Source: a virus. From it: a stretch of DNA of 35,356 nucleotides. This document shows, in pieces, positions 1 to 6,703 of the stretch. The notes under the pieces were generated by a model, which was not told the DNA's origin, ran no database searches, and was given only the letters and a program-made list of their open reading frames with translations. The first letter of the stretch is position 1. Each line of letters begins with the position of its first letter. The stretch covers positions 1 through 35,356 of the IMG/VR virus record IMGVR_UViG_3300007541_000077. One strand, written 5' to 3'. A program made the position numbers and the translations under genes.

Positions 1-1
1 G

Positions 2-112
2 CGAGTGGCTGGAATATGGTCCAGAGAAAGTGGATTGGGGTTGAGCTTTGACGTAACCGAAGCATCTCCCACTGTTGAACCCGAACGACCTAAACTAAAG
101 GTGGTGAAATGA
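2..112 (+). CDS. C-terminal fragment of an unidentified protein (partial at window edge)
   Basis: One frame is open from the window edge to a TGA at 110-112, which overlaps the next start codon as ATGA. The last 20 or so residues (ending PERPKLKVVK) look like ordinary protein. I do not recognise a family. A competing reading is a different frame that stops at 44, with a short peptide ending KVDWG. In that case only the part after about 41 would belong to this gene. The overlap with the next open frame favours the longer reading, but the fragment is too short to decide. Confidence 0.35.
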   Translation, partial: RVAGIWSRESGLGLSFDVTEASPTVEPERPKLKVVK

Positions 113-237
113 GAGTAAGACGAAATCTCCTATGGAGAAAACTACTGACTCTGCGCTGGAGTGGAGCAGGCGGAGCACATTTTAATAGGAAAAAACGCTT
201 GCACCGTGAACGTAAACATAAGGGAGGTGAAGAATGA
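109..237 (+). CDS. Small basic hypothetical protein (42 aa)
   Basis: A short reading frame starts at ATG 109 behind a good ribosome binding site (AAAGGTGG at about 98-104). It ends in TGA at 235-237, overlapping the cytochrome c start as ATGA. The product has many Arg, Lys and His residues and no recognisable domain. The ribosome binding site and the two tight ATGA junctions argue that it is translated and coupled to the cytochrome gene. Its composition could equally come from a leader-like region with no protein function. Function unknown. Confidence 0.45.
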   Translation: MRVRRNLLWRKLLTLRWSGAGGAHFNRKKRLHRERKHKGGEE

Positions 238-545
238 GAATAGCAGCACTAGCACTGGCACTAAGCGTAAATGTGGCAACGGCATCTGACGGTGGACTAA
301 AGGAAGCCGAAACGCTAATGAAGTCCAAGAACTGTTTCACTTGCCACGCTATTGATAAAAAAATAGTTGGTCCGTCGTTTAACGATATCTCTGCAAAGTA
401 CACCGAGGAAGATATCCCAGCTTTGGTCCACAAGATTATGCGTGGCACAAAGGGAACTTGGGGTCCCATTCCTATGCCACCTAACCCAGTGTCCGCTGAG
501 GAGGCTGAGAGTGCAGTTAAGTTTATATTGAAGTTAAAGGATTAA
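234..545 (+). CDS. Class I c-type cytochrome, exported
   Basis: A 103-residue protein with a short signal peptide (about residues 1-18, ending ATAS), so the mature protein should be periplasmic. It has one haem-attachment motif CFTCH at residues 34-38, and PIPMPP around M81, which fits the distal methionine ligand of the small cytochrome c551/c552 family. Mature length (about 85 residues) matches that family. Such proteins shuttle electrons between respiratory complexes or to terminal oxidases and reductases. The start is set by a near-perfect ribosome binding site (AGGGAGGTG at about 221-229). It is followed two bases later by the cupin gene. Haem attachment would rely on the host Ccm system, since no maturation gene is seen here. 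A cytochrome c is unusual in a phage and suggests capture from a proteobacterial host. Confidence 0.88.
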   Translation: MRIAALALALSVNVATASDGGLKEAETLMKSKNCFTCHAIDKKIVGPSFNDISAKYTEEDIPALVHKIMRGTKGTWGPIPMPPNPVSAEEAESAVKFILKLKD

Positions 546-547
546 CA

Positions 548-889
548 ATGAAAGCAGGTAAGGTTTGGGGCAACACCGCTAATATACTGAGCAACGGAGT
601 GTTAGAATTCCACCGCATAGAAGCTAACGCTGGAGGCTATTGCTCCAAACACTACCACCGCACTAAATATAACGGATTCTTTGTGGAGAGCGGTAAGTTG
701 TTAGTGAGAGTTTGGAAAAACAACTACGACTTAGTAGATGTAACCGAACTTTCGGCTGGCGACTTTACTGTTGTAGCTCCAGGTGAGTACCATCAATTTG
801 AAGCACTAGAGGACACTGTGGCTTTTGAGTTGTATTGGGCACAGTTCCACCACGACGATATAGTAAGAGAATCCATTGGAGGAAAATAA
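548..889 (+). CDS. Small cupin-fold protein
   Basis: A 113-residue single-domain cupin. Cupin motif 1 is visible as the HYH pair (H35, H37) followed by FFVESG with E47. Motif 2 contains the PGEYHQF segment with H82. Together these supply the usual metal-binding set of three His and one Glu. Cupins of this size are common in marine T4-like phages, but their substrate is not known. It begins two bases after the cytochrome stop, and its own stop TAA (887-889) shares a base with the next ATG, so the three genes look co-translated. The enzymatic role is unassigned. A sugar-phosphate or small-molecule binding function would be a guess. Confidence 0.75.
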   Translation: MKAGKVWGNTANILSNGVLEFHRIEANAGGYCSKHYHRTKYNGFFVESGKLLVRVWKNNYDLVDVTELSAGDFTVVAPGEYHQFEALEDTVAFELYWAQFHHDDIVRESIGGK

Positions 890-978
890 TGACCTGCGTA
901 GTTTGCGGTAAAAAGATTGACCCTCTTTGTCAGTGGAGCAGTTGTAAGAGCTCCAACAATCCTAAAAAACAAAAATAA
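889..978 (+). CDS. 29-aa cysteine-rich peptide, possible zinc ribbon
   Basis: ATG 889 overlaps the cupin stop (TAATG) and the frame runs to TAA 976-978. Four cysteines sit as C3-x2-C6 and C14-x4-C19, followed by a lysine-rich tail (NPKKQK). The pattern would suit a single zinc site. The ribosome binding site is the GGAGG-like run just before 883. I know no family name for it. The overlap with the cupin and the ordered cysteines support a real gene, but at 29 residues it could be chance. Confidence 0.45.
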   Translation: MTCVVCGKKIDPLCQWSSCKSSNNPKKQK

Positions 979-984
979 TTTTTA

Positions 985-992
985 ACTAAATA
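985..992 (+). promoter_or_regulatory. Late-type promoter octamer ACTAAATA
   Basis: The octamer ACTAAATA matches the T4-type late -10 element (TATAAATA) in its marine-phage variant. If spaced as in T4, transcription would start near 998, giving a leader of about 28 bases with AAAGGAG before the first SpeD gene at 1026. Confidence 0.5.
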
Positions 993-1025
993 TCTCTTTT
1001 TCGCAAAGCAAAAAGGAGAAGTGCC

Positions 1026-1391
1026 ATGTCGTCATATTGGGGTTATCATGCAATGTTTGATTGTTCGAGTTGTGAGCTAGATGCTATCACTTCTCGAGAA
1101 AAGTTACATAAGTTTTTAGTTGATTTGGTGCAGCGTATTGATATGAAAGCATACGGTGAACCTTTTATTGAGCACTTTGCCACCCATGATCCTGAGAAGG
1201 CTGGCTTCAGCGTTTGTCAGATGATTGAGACCAGCAACATCACTGGACACTTTGTGGATAAGAACGGCGATGCCTACATTGACATCTTCAGCTGCAAGCC
1301 TTACGACGTTGAGGTTGCCAAGAAGGTTATCGTTGATCACTTAGACCCATTAAAGATTCGTGTTAACTTCATCACTCGTCAAGCAGGGTGA
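1026..1391 (+). CDS. speD: S-adenosylmethionine decarboxylase family protein (SpeD, phage type)
   Basis: A 121-residue protein of the class 1b AdoMet decarboxylase family. These are proenzymes that cleave themselves to make a pyruvoyl group from serine and supply the aminopropyl donor for spermidine. The three functional residues line up with family spacing: S70 (pyruvoyl precursor, in IETSN), H75 (+5) and C90 (+20, in DIFSC). The residue before the serine is Thr rather than the usual Glu, as I recall from cyanophage relatives. The ribosome binding site AAAGGAG precedes ATG 1026. It runs directly into a second SpeD-like gene. Published work has shown that some SpeD homologues, including phage ones, have become ornithine or arginine decarboxylases, so the substrate is not certain. 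Confidence 0.88.
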   Translation: MSSYWGYHAMFDCSSCELDAITSREKLHKFLVDLVQRIDMKAYGEPFIEHFATHDPEKAGFSVCQMIETSNITGHFVDKNGDAYIDIFSCKPYDVEVAKKVIVDHLDPLKIRVNFITRQAG

Positions 1392-1396
1392 CGGCG

Positions 1397-1675
1397 ATGA
1401 AAGCAGATATGTGGAGCCATGTGGATTGGGTAGAATTAAATGGCACTACCGACACGGAACTTAAAGCGCAGTACGATGACCTATTGAAGAGGAGTGGGTT
1501 TACGATTCTTAATTTCGTAGACCACTTCTTTTCACCACACGGTTATACTGCTTTGTGGCTTTTGGGTGAGAGCCACTTTGCCATTCACACCTTCCCCGAA
1601 GAAAACAAATATTACATTGAGCTTTCTAGCTGCATTGAGGAAAAGTACGATAACTTCAAACAGCTTTTGTTATAA
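1397..1675 (+). CDS. Second, divergent SpeD-type pyruvoyl decarboxylase-like protein
   Basis: About 92 residues from ATG 1397. A GTG at 1388 overlapping the previous TGA is also possible, but the AGGGTG site fits the ATG better. It carries the canonical SpeD core GESHFAIHTFPE followed by ELSSC. Numbered from the ATG these are S59 (cleavage serine, preceded by the usual Glu), H64 and C79, with exactly the +5 and +20 spacing of AdoMet decarboxylase. Outside this core it shares little with the gene before it, so it is a paralogue of a different lineage rather than a recent duplicate. At 92 residues it is shorter than usual, ending soon after the catalytic Cys. It may be a second decarboxylase, a substrate-switched form, or a partner subunit. 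Confidence 0.75.
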   Translation: MKADMWSHVDWVELNGTTDTELKAQYDDLLKRSGFTILNFVDHFFSPHGYTALWLLGESHFAIHTFPEENKYYIELSSCIEEKYDNFKQLLL

Positions 1676-1678
1676 ATA
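1671..1678 (+). promoter_or_regulatory. Late promoter TATAAATA
   Basis: A perfect T4-type late promoter octamer overlaps the stop codon of the second SpeD gene. With T4 spacing the transcript would start near 1684 and reach the exported barrel-like gene at 1760, which has AGGAG about 10 bases before its ATG. This suggests late expression of that gene. Confidence 0.65.
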
Positions 1679-1759
1679 AAGATGATTGGTTGAAACTGAT
1701 CTGATCTATATCCTTCCTCATTATGCTCTTATAGAAACTTAAACAGGAGCATCCTAAAA

Positions 1760-3625
1760 ATGCGTCTATTCAAATGCGCTATGGCATTTGTTATGATGAC
1801 ATTTTGTAATTTAGTTTTAGCGGATACATCATCTGTGAATGAATCTACAGAAATGGGAGTTTTAGAAAATGATTATGTAAAGGCAGGAGTTAATAAAACA
1901 ACAGGTACATTTGGTTCAGGAGGCAACACTTCTCCAGGATTGATGTTCGACTCAACAGGTACTGGCGACTTTAACACCAGTTACGATTACCTAACCCCAG
2001 GAAGTCCATTTGACGGTTGGTCTATTAAGATCGACGGTTCTAACAGTTATAACAATAACGCTAGTACAAGCAGTGCGACTTGGCTTGACTCAGACGGACT
2101 TGCCAACGGTACTGACACATTAACTTGGGAAGGCACAAATCCCGCATACAGTGGTTGGTCGGTGGAACATATCTACTCACTTGGTGCTACTAGTAAGTAC
2201 ATTGACATTACCACAAACATTACAGCAGGCAGTTCAGCTGACACAGTTTACTTTGGTCGCTATATTGATCCAGATGCTAGAGCAGCAAGTGGCGATAGTT
2301 CAGCAACCGACAACGTGTTAGGTTATTCAGGTATTCCAGAAAGCAACGTGGCATTCAGTGAAGCAACAGTTTCACGTTACGCATTGGGTTTGTACTCAAC
2401 AAACTCAAACGTTGATGCAGGTATTAATGACTGGGATCAAAATGCTGATAGCTACACTACTTCAAAATACACTGATAGTGATGGCAACACAGTAAACTAC
2501 GGTACAGGCGACGACACTATCGGTTTAACTTGGGTATGGTCAGGTGTTAGTGCTGGTGATATTTTAACAGCAGACTACGCATATATCTTTGGACCAAGCG
2601 CATTTGATGCAGCGGACACTGCTATTGATGGTGGTGCTGGTGGTGGAACTGCAGGTGAGTTACCGAGTGGTTGGGGTGCAGTCAGCGACGAAGGTTCAGC
2701 GACAGATGCTGCTTCAAGCAGTGGACCTACAGCAGTCGGTACAGCAACATCTAGCATTACAAGTCACTCTGCTTCAGAAGCTGATGGTGTACAAACTATT
2801 GCTCGTACAAAAACTACTAGCACATGGACAGTATACAGTGATGCGTCGACTAGTGATCCTACAACAACAACAGAAAGTTTATCAAGTTTTACAGGTCGTG
2901 TTGATCAAATTGAAACAGTCAACAACATGATGCAATTAACAAATCGTGAAGTAGATTTTCATGGTGTTAAGTTATTAAATGACAACAGCAAAGCCAGCAA
3001 TGGAATGGCTGGTGATGTGGTGGGTATTGTGGTTGGTGGACAGCGTGATCTAGATAACGGATGGGCACTTGGTGCTGGGTTCGGTAAACTAGATGCTAGA
3101 GCTGACAACAACAGCGACTGGGTTGAAGCGGATAGCGTTATGTTTAATGTTCACGCTGAACGTGAATTGGTTGACGGTAGCGTTAGACTTAGCTTGACCA
3201 ATAGCAATGTAGACTACAGCCTCAGCAGAGTAATTGGAGACTTTAGTAATACTGCTAGCACCACAGGTGTTGATCGTTATGTTAAAGTTGAGTGGACTGC
3301 GAGTGGTGAGAAGCTTCGACCAATTCTCGGATACACCAAAGGCGTAACTCGAGTTGAGGGATATACTGAGGCAGGTTCTGTACAAAGTGCTCGAACAGTT
3401 GCAAGAGATAACGACTGGTATAGGTTTGCTTCCATTGGATTTGAATTTAATCTAACTCCAAGTCTCAGTGGTAGTTATGTCCACGACACAGATGGAACTA
3501 ACAGTCTCGCTATTGGGTTAGATAAAACAATTAACGATAAGACTTTGACTCTTGAAGTTGGCAGAGTCGAAACAGAAACGACTGCTGCAAATACGATTAA
3601 TGCAAAACTAAACATAATGTTCTAA
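1760..3625 (+). CDS. Exported protein with autotransporter/outer-membrane barrel-like C-terminus
   Basis: A 621-residue protein. Residues 1-21 form a signal peptide (KCAMAFVMMTFCNLVLA). Residues about 25-300 are a Gly/Asn/Ser/Thr-rich, beta-like extracellular-type region. Residues about 300-375 are a low-complexity Ser/Thr linker. From about 410 to 621 there are alternating polar/hydrophobic strands (for example GWALGAGFGKL, SVRLSLTNSNVDYSL, KLRPILGYTKG, SLSGSYVHD, TLTLEVGRVE), ending NAKLNIMF. A C-terminal Phe after alternating residues is the signature recognised by the BAM outer-membrane insertion machinery, so I infer a barrel of autotransporter type. It is flanked by a late promoter and a terminator, so it is its own unit. 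Outer-membrane proteins are rare in lytic phages. Possible roles are receptor masking or altering the infected cell surface. It does not look like a tail fibre because of the signal peptide. Confidence 0.65.
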   Translation: MRLFKCAMAFVMMTFCNLVLADTSSVNESTEMGVLENDYVKAGVNKTTGTFGSGGNTSPGLMFDSTGTGDFNTSYDYLTPGSPFDGWSIKIDGSNSYNNNASTSSATWLDSDGLANGTDTLTWEGTNPAYSGWSVEHIYSLGATSKYIDITTNITAGSSADTVYFGRYIDPDARAASGDSSATDNVLGYSGIPESNVAFSEATVSRYALGLYSTNSNVDAGINDWDQNADSYTTSKYTDSDGNTVNYGTGDDTIGLTWVWSGVSAGDILTADYAYIFGPSAFDAADTAIDGGAGGGTAGELPSGWGAVSDEGSATDAASSSGPTAVGTATSSITSHSASEADGVQTIARTKTTSTWTVYSDASTSDPTTTTESLSSFTGRVDQIETVNNMMQLTNREVDFHGVKLLNDNSKASNGMAGDVVGIVVGGQRDLDNGWALGAGFGKLDARADNNSDWVEADSVMFNVHAERELVDGSVRLSLTNSNVDYSLSRVIGDFSNTASTTGVDRYVKVEWTASGEKLRPILGYTKGVTRVEGYTEAGSVQSARTVARDNDWYRFASIGFEFNLTPSLSGSYVHDTDGTNSLAIGLDKTINDKTLTLEVGRVETETTAANTINAKLNIMF

Positions 3626-3627
3626 GC

Positions 3628-3647
3628 ATGGGGGAGCAATCCCCCAT
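3628..3647 (+). terminator. Hairpin terminator after the barrel-like gene
   Basis: A perfect 8-bp inverted repeat (ATGGGGGA / TCCCCCAT) closes on a GCAA tetraloop, three bases after the TAA of the upstream gene. The following T-tract is weak (TGCAATTTGTGTTT), so termination may be partial. The next promoter starts immediately downstream. Confidence 0.7.
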
Positions 3648-3653
3648 TGCAAT

Positions 3654-3682
3654 TTGTGTTTAATATATAATGTTAGTATAAT
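3654..3682 (+). promoter_or_regulatory. Sigma70-like early promoter
   Basis: TTGTGT (3654-3659), a 17-base spacer beginning TTAAT, and a perfect TATAAT (3677-3682). It is the weakest member of a family of six promoters in this window that share the TTAAT stretch directly after the -35 box. It would serve the gene at 3713. Confidence 0.55.
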
Positions 3683-3712
3683 TATGGTTTGTGAAACTAA
3701 TTGGAGATTTGC

Positions 3713-4006
3713 ATGTCTAATGTTGTTTTGGAAAAATCTTTTATTTCAACCGAAGATAAAACTTTTGTAAGGGAGTTATTGCATAATGAAGAGATCCGAG
3801 ATCTGTGTGTTACTTTTACCAAGAAAGACGGCACGCAAAGGGAAATGTTCTGCACGTTATCAGAAAGTAGAATTCCTACCGACAAAAAACCCAAAAACAC
3901 AGATTCCGTATTTACTGACGAAGCACTTCGAGTCTTCGATGAAAAGATAGGAGAGTGGAGATCTTTCCGCTGGGAAAGCGTAATCAAGATCGAGTATACT
4001 ACCTAA
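3713..4006 (+). CDS. SH3-like beta-barrel phage protein (DUF2693 type)
   Basis: About 97 residues from ATG 3713, chosen because GGAG lies at 3703-3706; an upstream TTG would lie on the ribosome binding site. The pattern ELLHNEEIRDLCVTFTKKDG, then MFCTL, and a C-terminal VFDEKIGEWRSFRWESV matches a small protein found in many T4-like and other large phages, annotated as an SH3 beta-barrel fold (DUF2693). Function unknown; a role in early takeover or nucleic-acid binding is only a guess. It has its own promoter, and a second promoter follows it before the next gene. Confidence 0.7.
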   Translation: MSNVVLEKSFISTEDKTFVRELLHNEEIRDLCVTFTKKDGTQREMFCTLSESRIPTDKKPKNTDSVFTDEALRVFDEKIGEWRSFRWESVIKIEYTT

Positions 4007-4034
4007 GTTATTGATTATACAGAGAAAATAAAGC

Positions 4035-4063
4035 TTTACTTTAATTCTACATTATGGTATAAT
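4035..4063 (+). promoter_or_regulatory. Sigma70-like early promoter with TTAATTC spacer element
   Basis: TTTACT (4035-4040), a 17-base spacer starting TTAATTC and ending TATGG (extended -10), then TATAAT (4058-4063). Predicted start is near 4070, about 25 bases before ATG 4095, with GGAGG at 4080-4084 in between. Confidence 0.85.
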
Positions 4064-4094
4064 GACTATATATTATTATGGAGGATTAAATCCT

Positions 4095-5180
4095 ATGAGT
4101 ACTGTACTAAAGAAAAAAGTAAAGCAACAAAAACTTATATCCGCAATAAAAGAAATTGAACCAGTAATCACTAAAGATGATTACGAATCCTCATTGCATC
4201 GAGCGTTCAATTACCACAATTACAACACACCCAACAAGAAGTTAAAAGATTGGGCTGTGTTGTATACCAAAAAGAACTTTCCTAAACTTGTATCTGCCGT
4301 AAGTAAAGCACCCGAATGGGAGTTTACGACTTATGCAGTTATAGCACATCATTTATTGAAGGGACAATATATTGCTCCTGAAGAAAGTCAAAGATTAAAT
4401 GATAGGCTACAATCTATCGCTGCAAGGTACAGTATAGCTGAAGAGAAAGCTACAGAAACAAAACTTGTAGTTGATATTCAAAAGCGTATATACGACACTG
4501 CTGTTGTTTTATCTGATGAGATTGATTATCAGATAGACGCATTCCTCAAAACTAAAATTGTTCCAGACTTTTCCGCTATGGCTTATCTTCGCAGTAAAGA
4601 AGTAAGTGGACCTGTGGCAAAAAAGATTGGAGAATTTTATGAGGGGTGGCTTTATGAAGTAGAAGAAGCACTGGCAGGAACTGATGAGGATTTGGTAGAT
4701 GGGTACTCTAACTTTACCAAGACTCAGCTCAAAAAGTTTTACAAGTTTATTGAAGATATTATTAATGACTGTAAACAGTTTGTGGTTTCGAGTAAAGGTG
4801 CACGCAAACCTCGTGTTCGTAAACAGAAGTCTCCACTTCAGTTAGTTGCTAGAATGAAGTATATGAAAGAGGATGGCGACCTGAAGAGTGTTAATCCAGT
4901 AGATCTGATTGGCAGTAAGGAAGCGTGGATCTATAATACCAAATACAAGAAACTCATGAAGTATGCATCTGCGGATAACTCTGGTCTCAGTGTTAAGGGA
5001 ACTACGCTCATAAATTATTCAACGGTAGATTCAGTTGGAAAAACTTTGCGCAAACCAGAAGAGGTGTTGCAGAATTTTACTCGTAAGTGGTTAAATGATT
5101 CACTCAAGAAACTCAAGACCAAAGCTTCAACACCAAATGGTCGAGTGAATCAAGACTGCATAATTTTGAAGGTGTTTTAA
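4095..5180 (+). CDS. Conserved T4-like phage hypothetical protein (361 aa)
   Basis: I start it at ATG 4095 (MSTVLKKK), about 10 bases after GGAGG; an in-frame ATG at 4062 lies inside the promoter -10. The protein is mostly helical by composition, Lys-rich and soluble. Its central part has an Asp/Glu-rich helix pair (EGWLYEVEEAL, FYKFIEDIIND). A basic stretch KGARKPRVRKQK near residue 235-250 could touch nucleic acid. It lies one base upstream of RNase H and heads the same transcript, so it probably acts in early or replication-stage metabolism. I recall relatives in marine T4-like phages without a known function. Confidence 0.75.
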   Translation: MSTVLKKKVKQQKLISAIKEIEPVITKDDYESSLHRAFNYHNYNTPNKKLKDWAVLYTKKNFPKLVSAVSKAPEWEFTTYAVIAHHLLKGQYIAPEESQRLNDRLQSIAARYSIAEEKATETKLVVDIQKRIYDTAVVLSDEIDYQIDAFLKTKIVPDFSAMAYLRSKEVSGPVAKKIGEFYEGWLYEVEEALAGTDEDLVDGYSNFTKTQLKKFYKFIEDIINDCKQFVVSSKGARKPRVRKQKSPLQLVARMKYMKEDGDLKSVNPVDLIGSKEAWIYNTKYKKLMKYASADNSGLSVKGTTLINYSTVDSVGKTLRKPEEVLQNFTRKWLNDSLKKLKTKASTPNGRVNQDCIILKVF

Positions 5181-5181
5181 T

Positions 5182-6054
5182 ATGATACTAGTTGATTATA
5201 GTCAGGTTTCTTTGAGCAACATTCTTTCGTTCAAAGATGATTTACGTAGGGGTGATGCCAAAGATATTGAGAACTTAGTTCGTCATGTAACTTTGTCCAC
5301 ATTGAAGTCATATAAAAAGCGGTACGGCGATACTTATGGTGAGCTGGTGATTTGTTGCGACGGTAGAAAGTATTGGCGCAGAGATCACTTCGCTCATTAT
5401 AAAGCTATGCGCAAGAAGCATCGGGAAGAGTCCGACTTAGATTGGCATTTGATATTCGATACACTATCTAAGGTGCGTGCTGAGATTAAAGAAAATTTCC
5501 CATATAAAGTTATGCACTTTGAGAACACAGAAGCTGATGATATTATTGCAGCGTTGGTGTTGCTGACTCAAACAGTTGGACGTCATGAAGAGAATCTAAT
5601 TATCTCTAGCGACAAAGACTTTAAGCAGTTACATCTTTACAACAACGTGAAGCAGTGGTCACCTATTCAAAAGAAAATGGTGATTAGTAAACATGCTGAA
5701 GTTCGTAAACAAATTGTTGAACACATTGTGAAGGGAGATACTGGTGATGGTATACCAAACATACTTAGTGCTGATGATATTTTTGTTAACGGTGGTCGTC
5801 AGAAACCTGTAACAGCAAAAAGACTTAACGAGTTTTTTACTGATGGTATAGATGCTTGCCGTACACCAGAGGAAAGAGCTAACTGGCATCGCAACCAAAA
5901 GCTGGTAGACTTTAACTATATACCTGAGGAGATTGTTGATCAGATACAAAAAGAATATGATGAACTAAAACCGAATGGGGATAAAATGACAATTATGAAT
6001 TATCTAATGGAAAACAGATGTCGTAATCTGTTAGATGAATTGGAGGATTTTTAA
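5182..6054 (+). CDS. rnh: RNase H / 5'-3' exonuclease, T4 Rnh type
   Basis: A 290-residue member of the FEN/5'-nuclease family that removes RNA primers from lagging-strand fragments in T4 replication. Family acidic motifs are visible in order: an N-terminal Asp (D5 in ILVDYS), ICCDGR with YWRRD, the helical-arch acidic motif NTEADDIIAAL near 115, SSDKDFKQL near 140, and the metal-binding GDTGDGIPN near 190 at the helix-hairpin-helix start. Length is close to T4 Rnh (305). It follows the previous stop with one base between and overlaps the next ATG by one base, so the three genes form one operon. Confidence 0.92.
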   Translation: MILVDYSQVSLSNILSFKDDLRRGDAKDIENLVRHVTLSTLKSYKKRYGDTYGELVICCDGRKYWRRDHFAHYKAMRKKHREESDLDWHLIFDTLSKVRAEIKENFPYKVMHFENTEADDIIAALVLLTQTVGRHEENLIISSDKDFKQLHLYNNVKQWSPIQKKMVISKHAEVRKQIVEHIVKGDTGDGIPNILSADDIFVNGGRQKPVTAKRLNEFFTDGIDACRTPEERANWHRNQKLVDFNYIPEEIVDQIQKEYDELKPNGDKMTIMNYLMENRCRNLLDELEDF

Positions 6055-6494
6055 TGAAACGACACATCGTTGAAATACTAGAAGAAATAAACGCTGATCC
6101 TAAAAAGATCGAAAGCTATAAAGCCAATGGAGCACTAAAGGCAATATTTGAATATGCCTTTTTGCCAGAAAAGAAGTTTGTATTACCTGAGGGAGATCCT
6201 CCGTACAAACAAGATGCTGCTCCCTTTCCAATGAATCCAACAAACCTGCTTATGGAGATACGCAGGCTTTATGTATTTTTGCGGCAAGACCTGAAGCCCA
6301 TTAAACGAGAACAATTATTCGTTCAGTTGTTGGAATCGATTCATCCCAGCGAAGCTAAAATCGTTCTGGCGGTTAAGGAGCAGAAGCTTCCTAAGTTGTA
6401 TAAAAAGATTACAAGGAAGCTTGTAGCCGATGCAGGGTTTATTCCAGCTCTTCCAGAGAAGGAATCTACCTTAAAAAAGTCTGTAACCTCTTGA
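6054..6494 (+). CDS. Conserved T4-like phage protein (DUF6433 type)
   Basis: A 146-residue soluble protein. The start MKRHIVEILEEINADP, a central MNPTNLLMEIRRLYVFLRQDL, and a C-terminal KLYKKITRKLVADAGFIPALP are the recurrent features of a family found next to rnh in marine T4-like phages, which I recall as DUF6433. Its start overlaps the rnh stop (TAATG), implying coupled translation. Function unknown; constant linkage to RNase H suggests a role near the replication fork, which is inference only. Confidence 0.75.
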   Translation: MKRHIVEILEEINADPKKIESYKANGALKAIFEYAFLPEKKFVLPEGDPPYKQDAAPFPMNPTNLLMEIRRLYVFLRQDLKPIKREQLFVQLLESIHPSEAKIVLAVKEQKLPKLYKKITRKLVADAGFIPALPEKESTLKKSVTS

Positions 6495-6516
6495 TTTCAT
6501 TGAGGAAAAAAAGACC

Positions 6517-6545
6517 TTTACATTAATTCAATAATATGGTATAAT
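6517..6545 (+). promoter_or_regulatory. Sigma70-like early promoter with TTAATTC spacer element
   Basis: TTTACA (6517-6522), a 17-base spacer opening TTAATTC and closing TATGG, then TATAAT (6540-6545). Predicted start is near 6552. It serves the membrane/lipoprotein cluster beginning at 6575. Confidence 0.85.
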
Positions 6546-6574
6546 TACTCTAGTAATTTTGAATGGGATATATT

Positions 6575-6703
6575 ATGACTAAGTTTGTAGTAGGTTTTAT
6601 TTTTGGGTTTGTTATATCAACAGTAGGTGTTAGTAACTTTACAAATTTCTTGGATCGGAATTTAACTTCTGCCCAAGAGGTAGTTAAGGAGAATGTGAAA
6701 TGA
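6575..6703 (+). CDS. Small single-span membrane protein (42 aa)
   Basis: Starts at ATG 6575, 23 bases after the predicted transcription start. Residues 4-20 (FVVGFIFGFVISTVGVS) form one transmembrane segment, followed by a short polar tail ending EVVKENVK. The TGA at 6701-6703 overlaps the next ATG (6700) as ATGA. I recall similarly sized single-span proteins starting MTKFVVG in marine T4-like phages. Role unknown. Its position ahead of a lipoprotein and a periplasmic protein suggests that all three act on the envelope. Confidence 0.7.
   Translation: MTKFVVGFIFGFVISTVGVSNFTNFLDRNLTSAQEVVKENVK

Noticed and set aside
2589-2930. A 113-codon frame inside the exported barrel-like gene
   Set aside because: It is Gln/Leu/Val-rich low complexity, produced by reading the Ser/Thr linker out of phase; no ribosome binding site.
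4080-4097. Small hairpin (AGGAT/ATCCT) over a ribosome binding site; a similar AGGA/TCCT occurs near 1745
   Set aside because: Stems of four or five pairs with three-base loops are too weak and too common to claim translational control.
6490-6512. Possible terminator (CCTC...GAGG then A/T-run) after the DUF6433-type gene
   Set aside because: Only four base pairs form before a mismatch, too weak to call.
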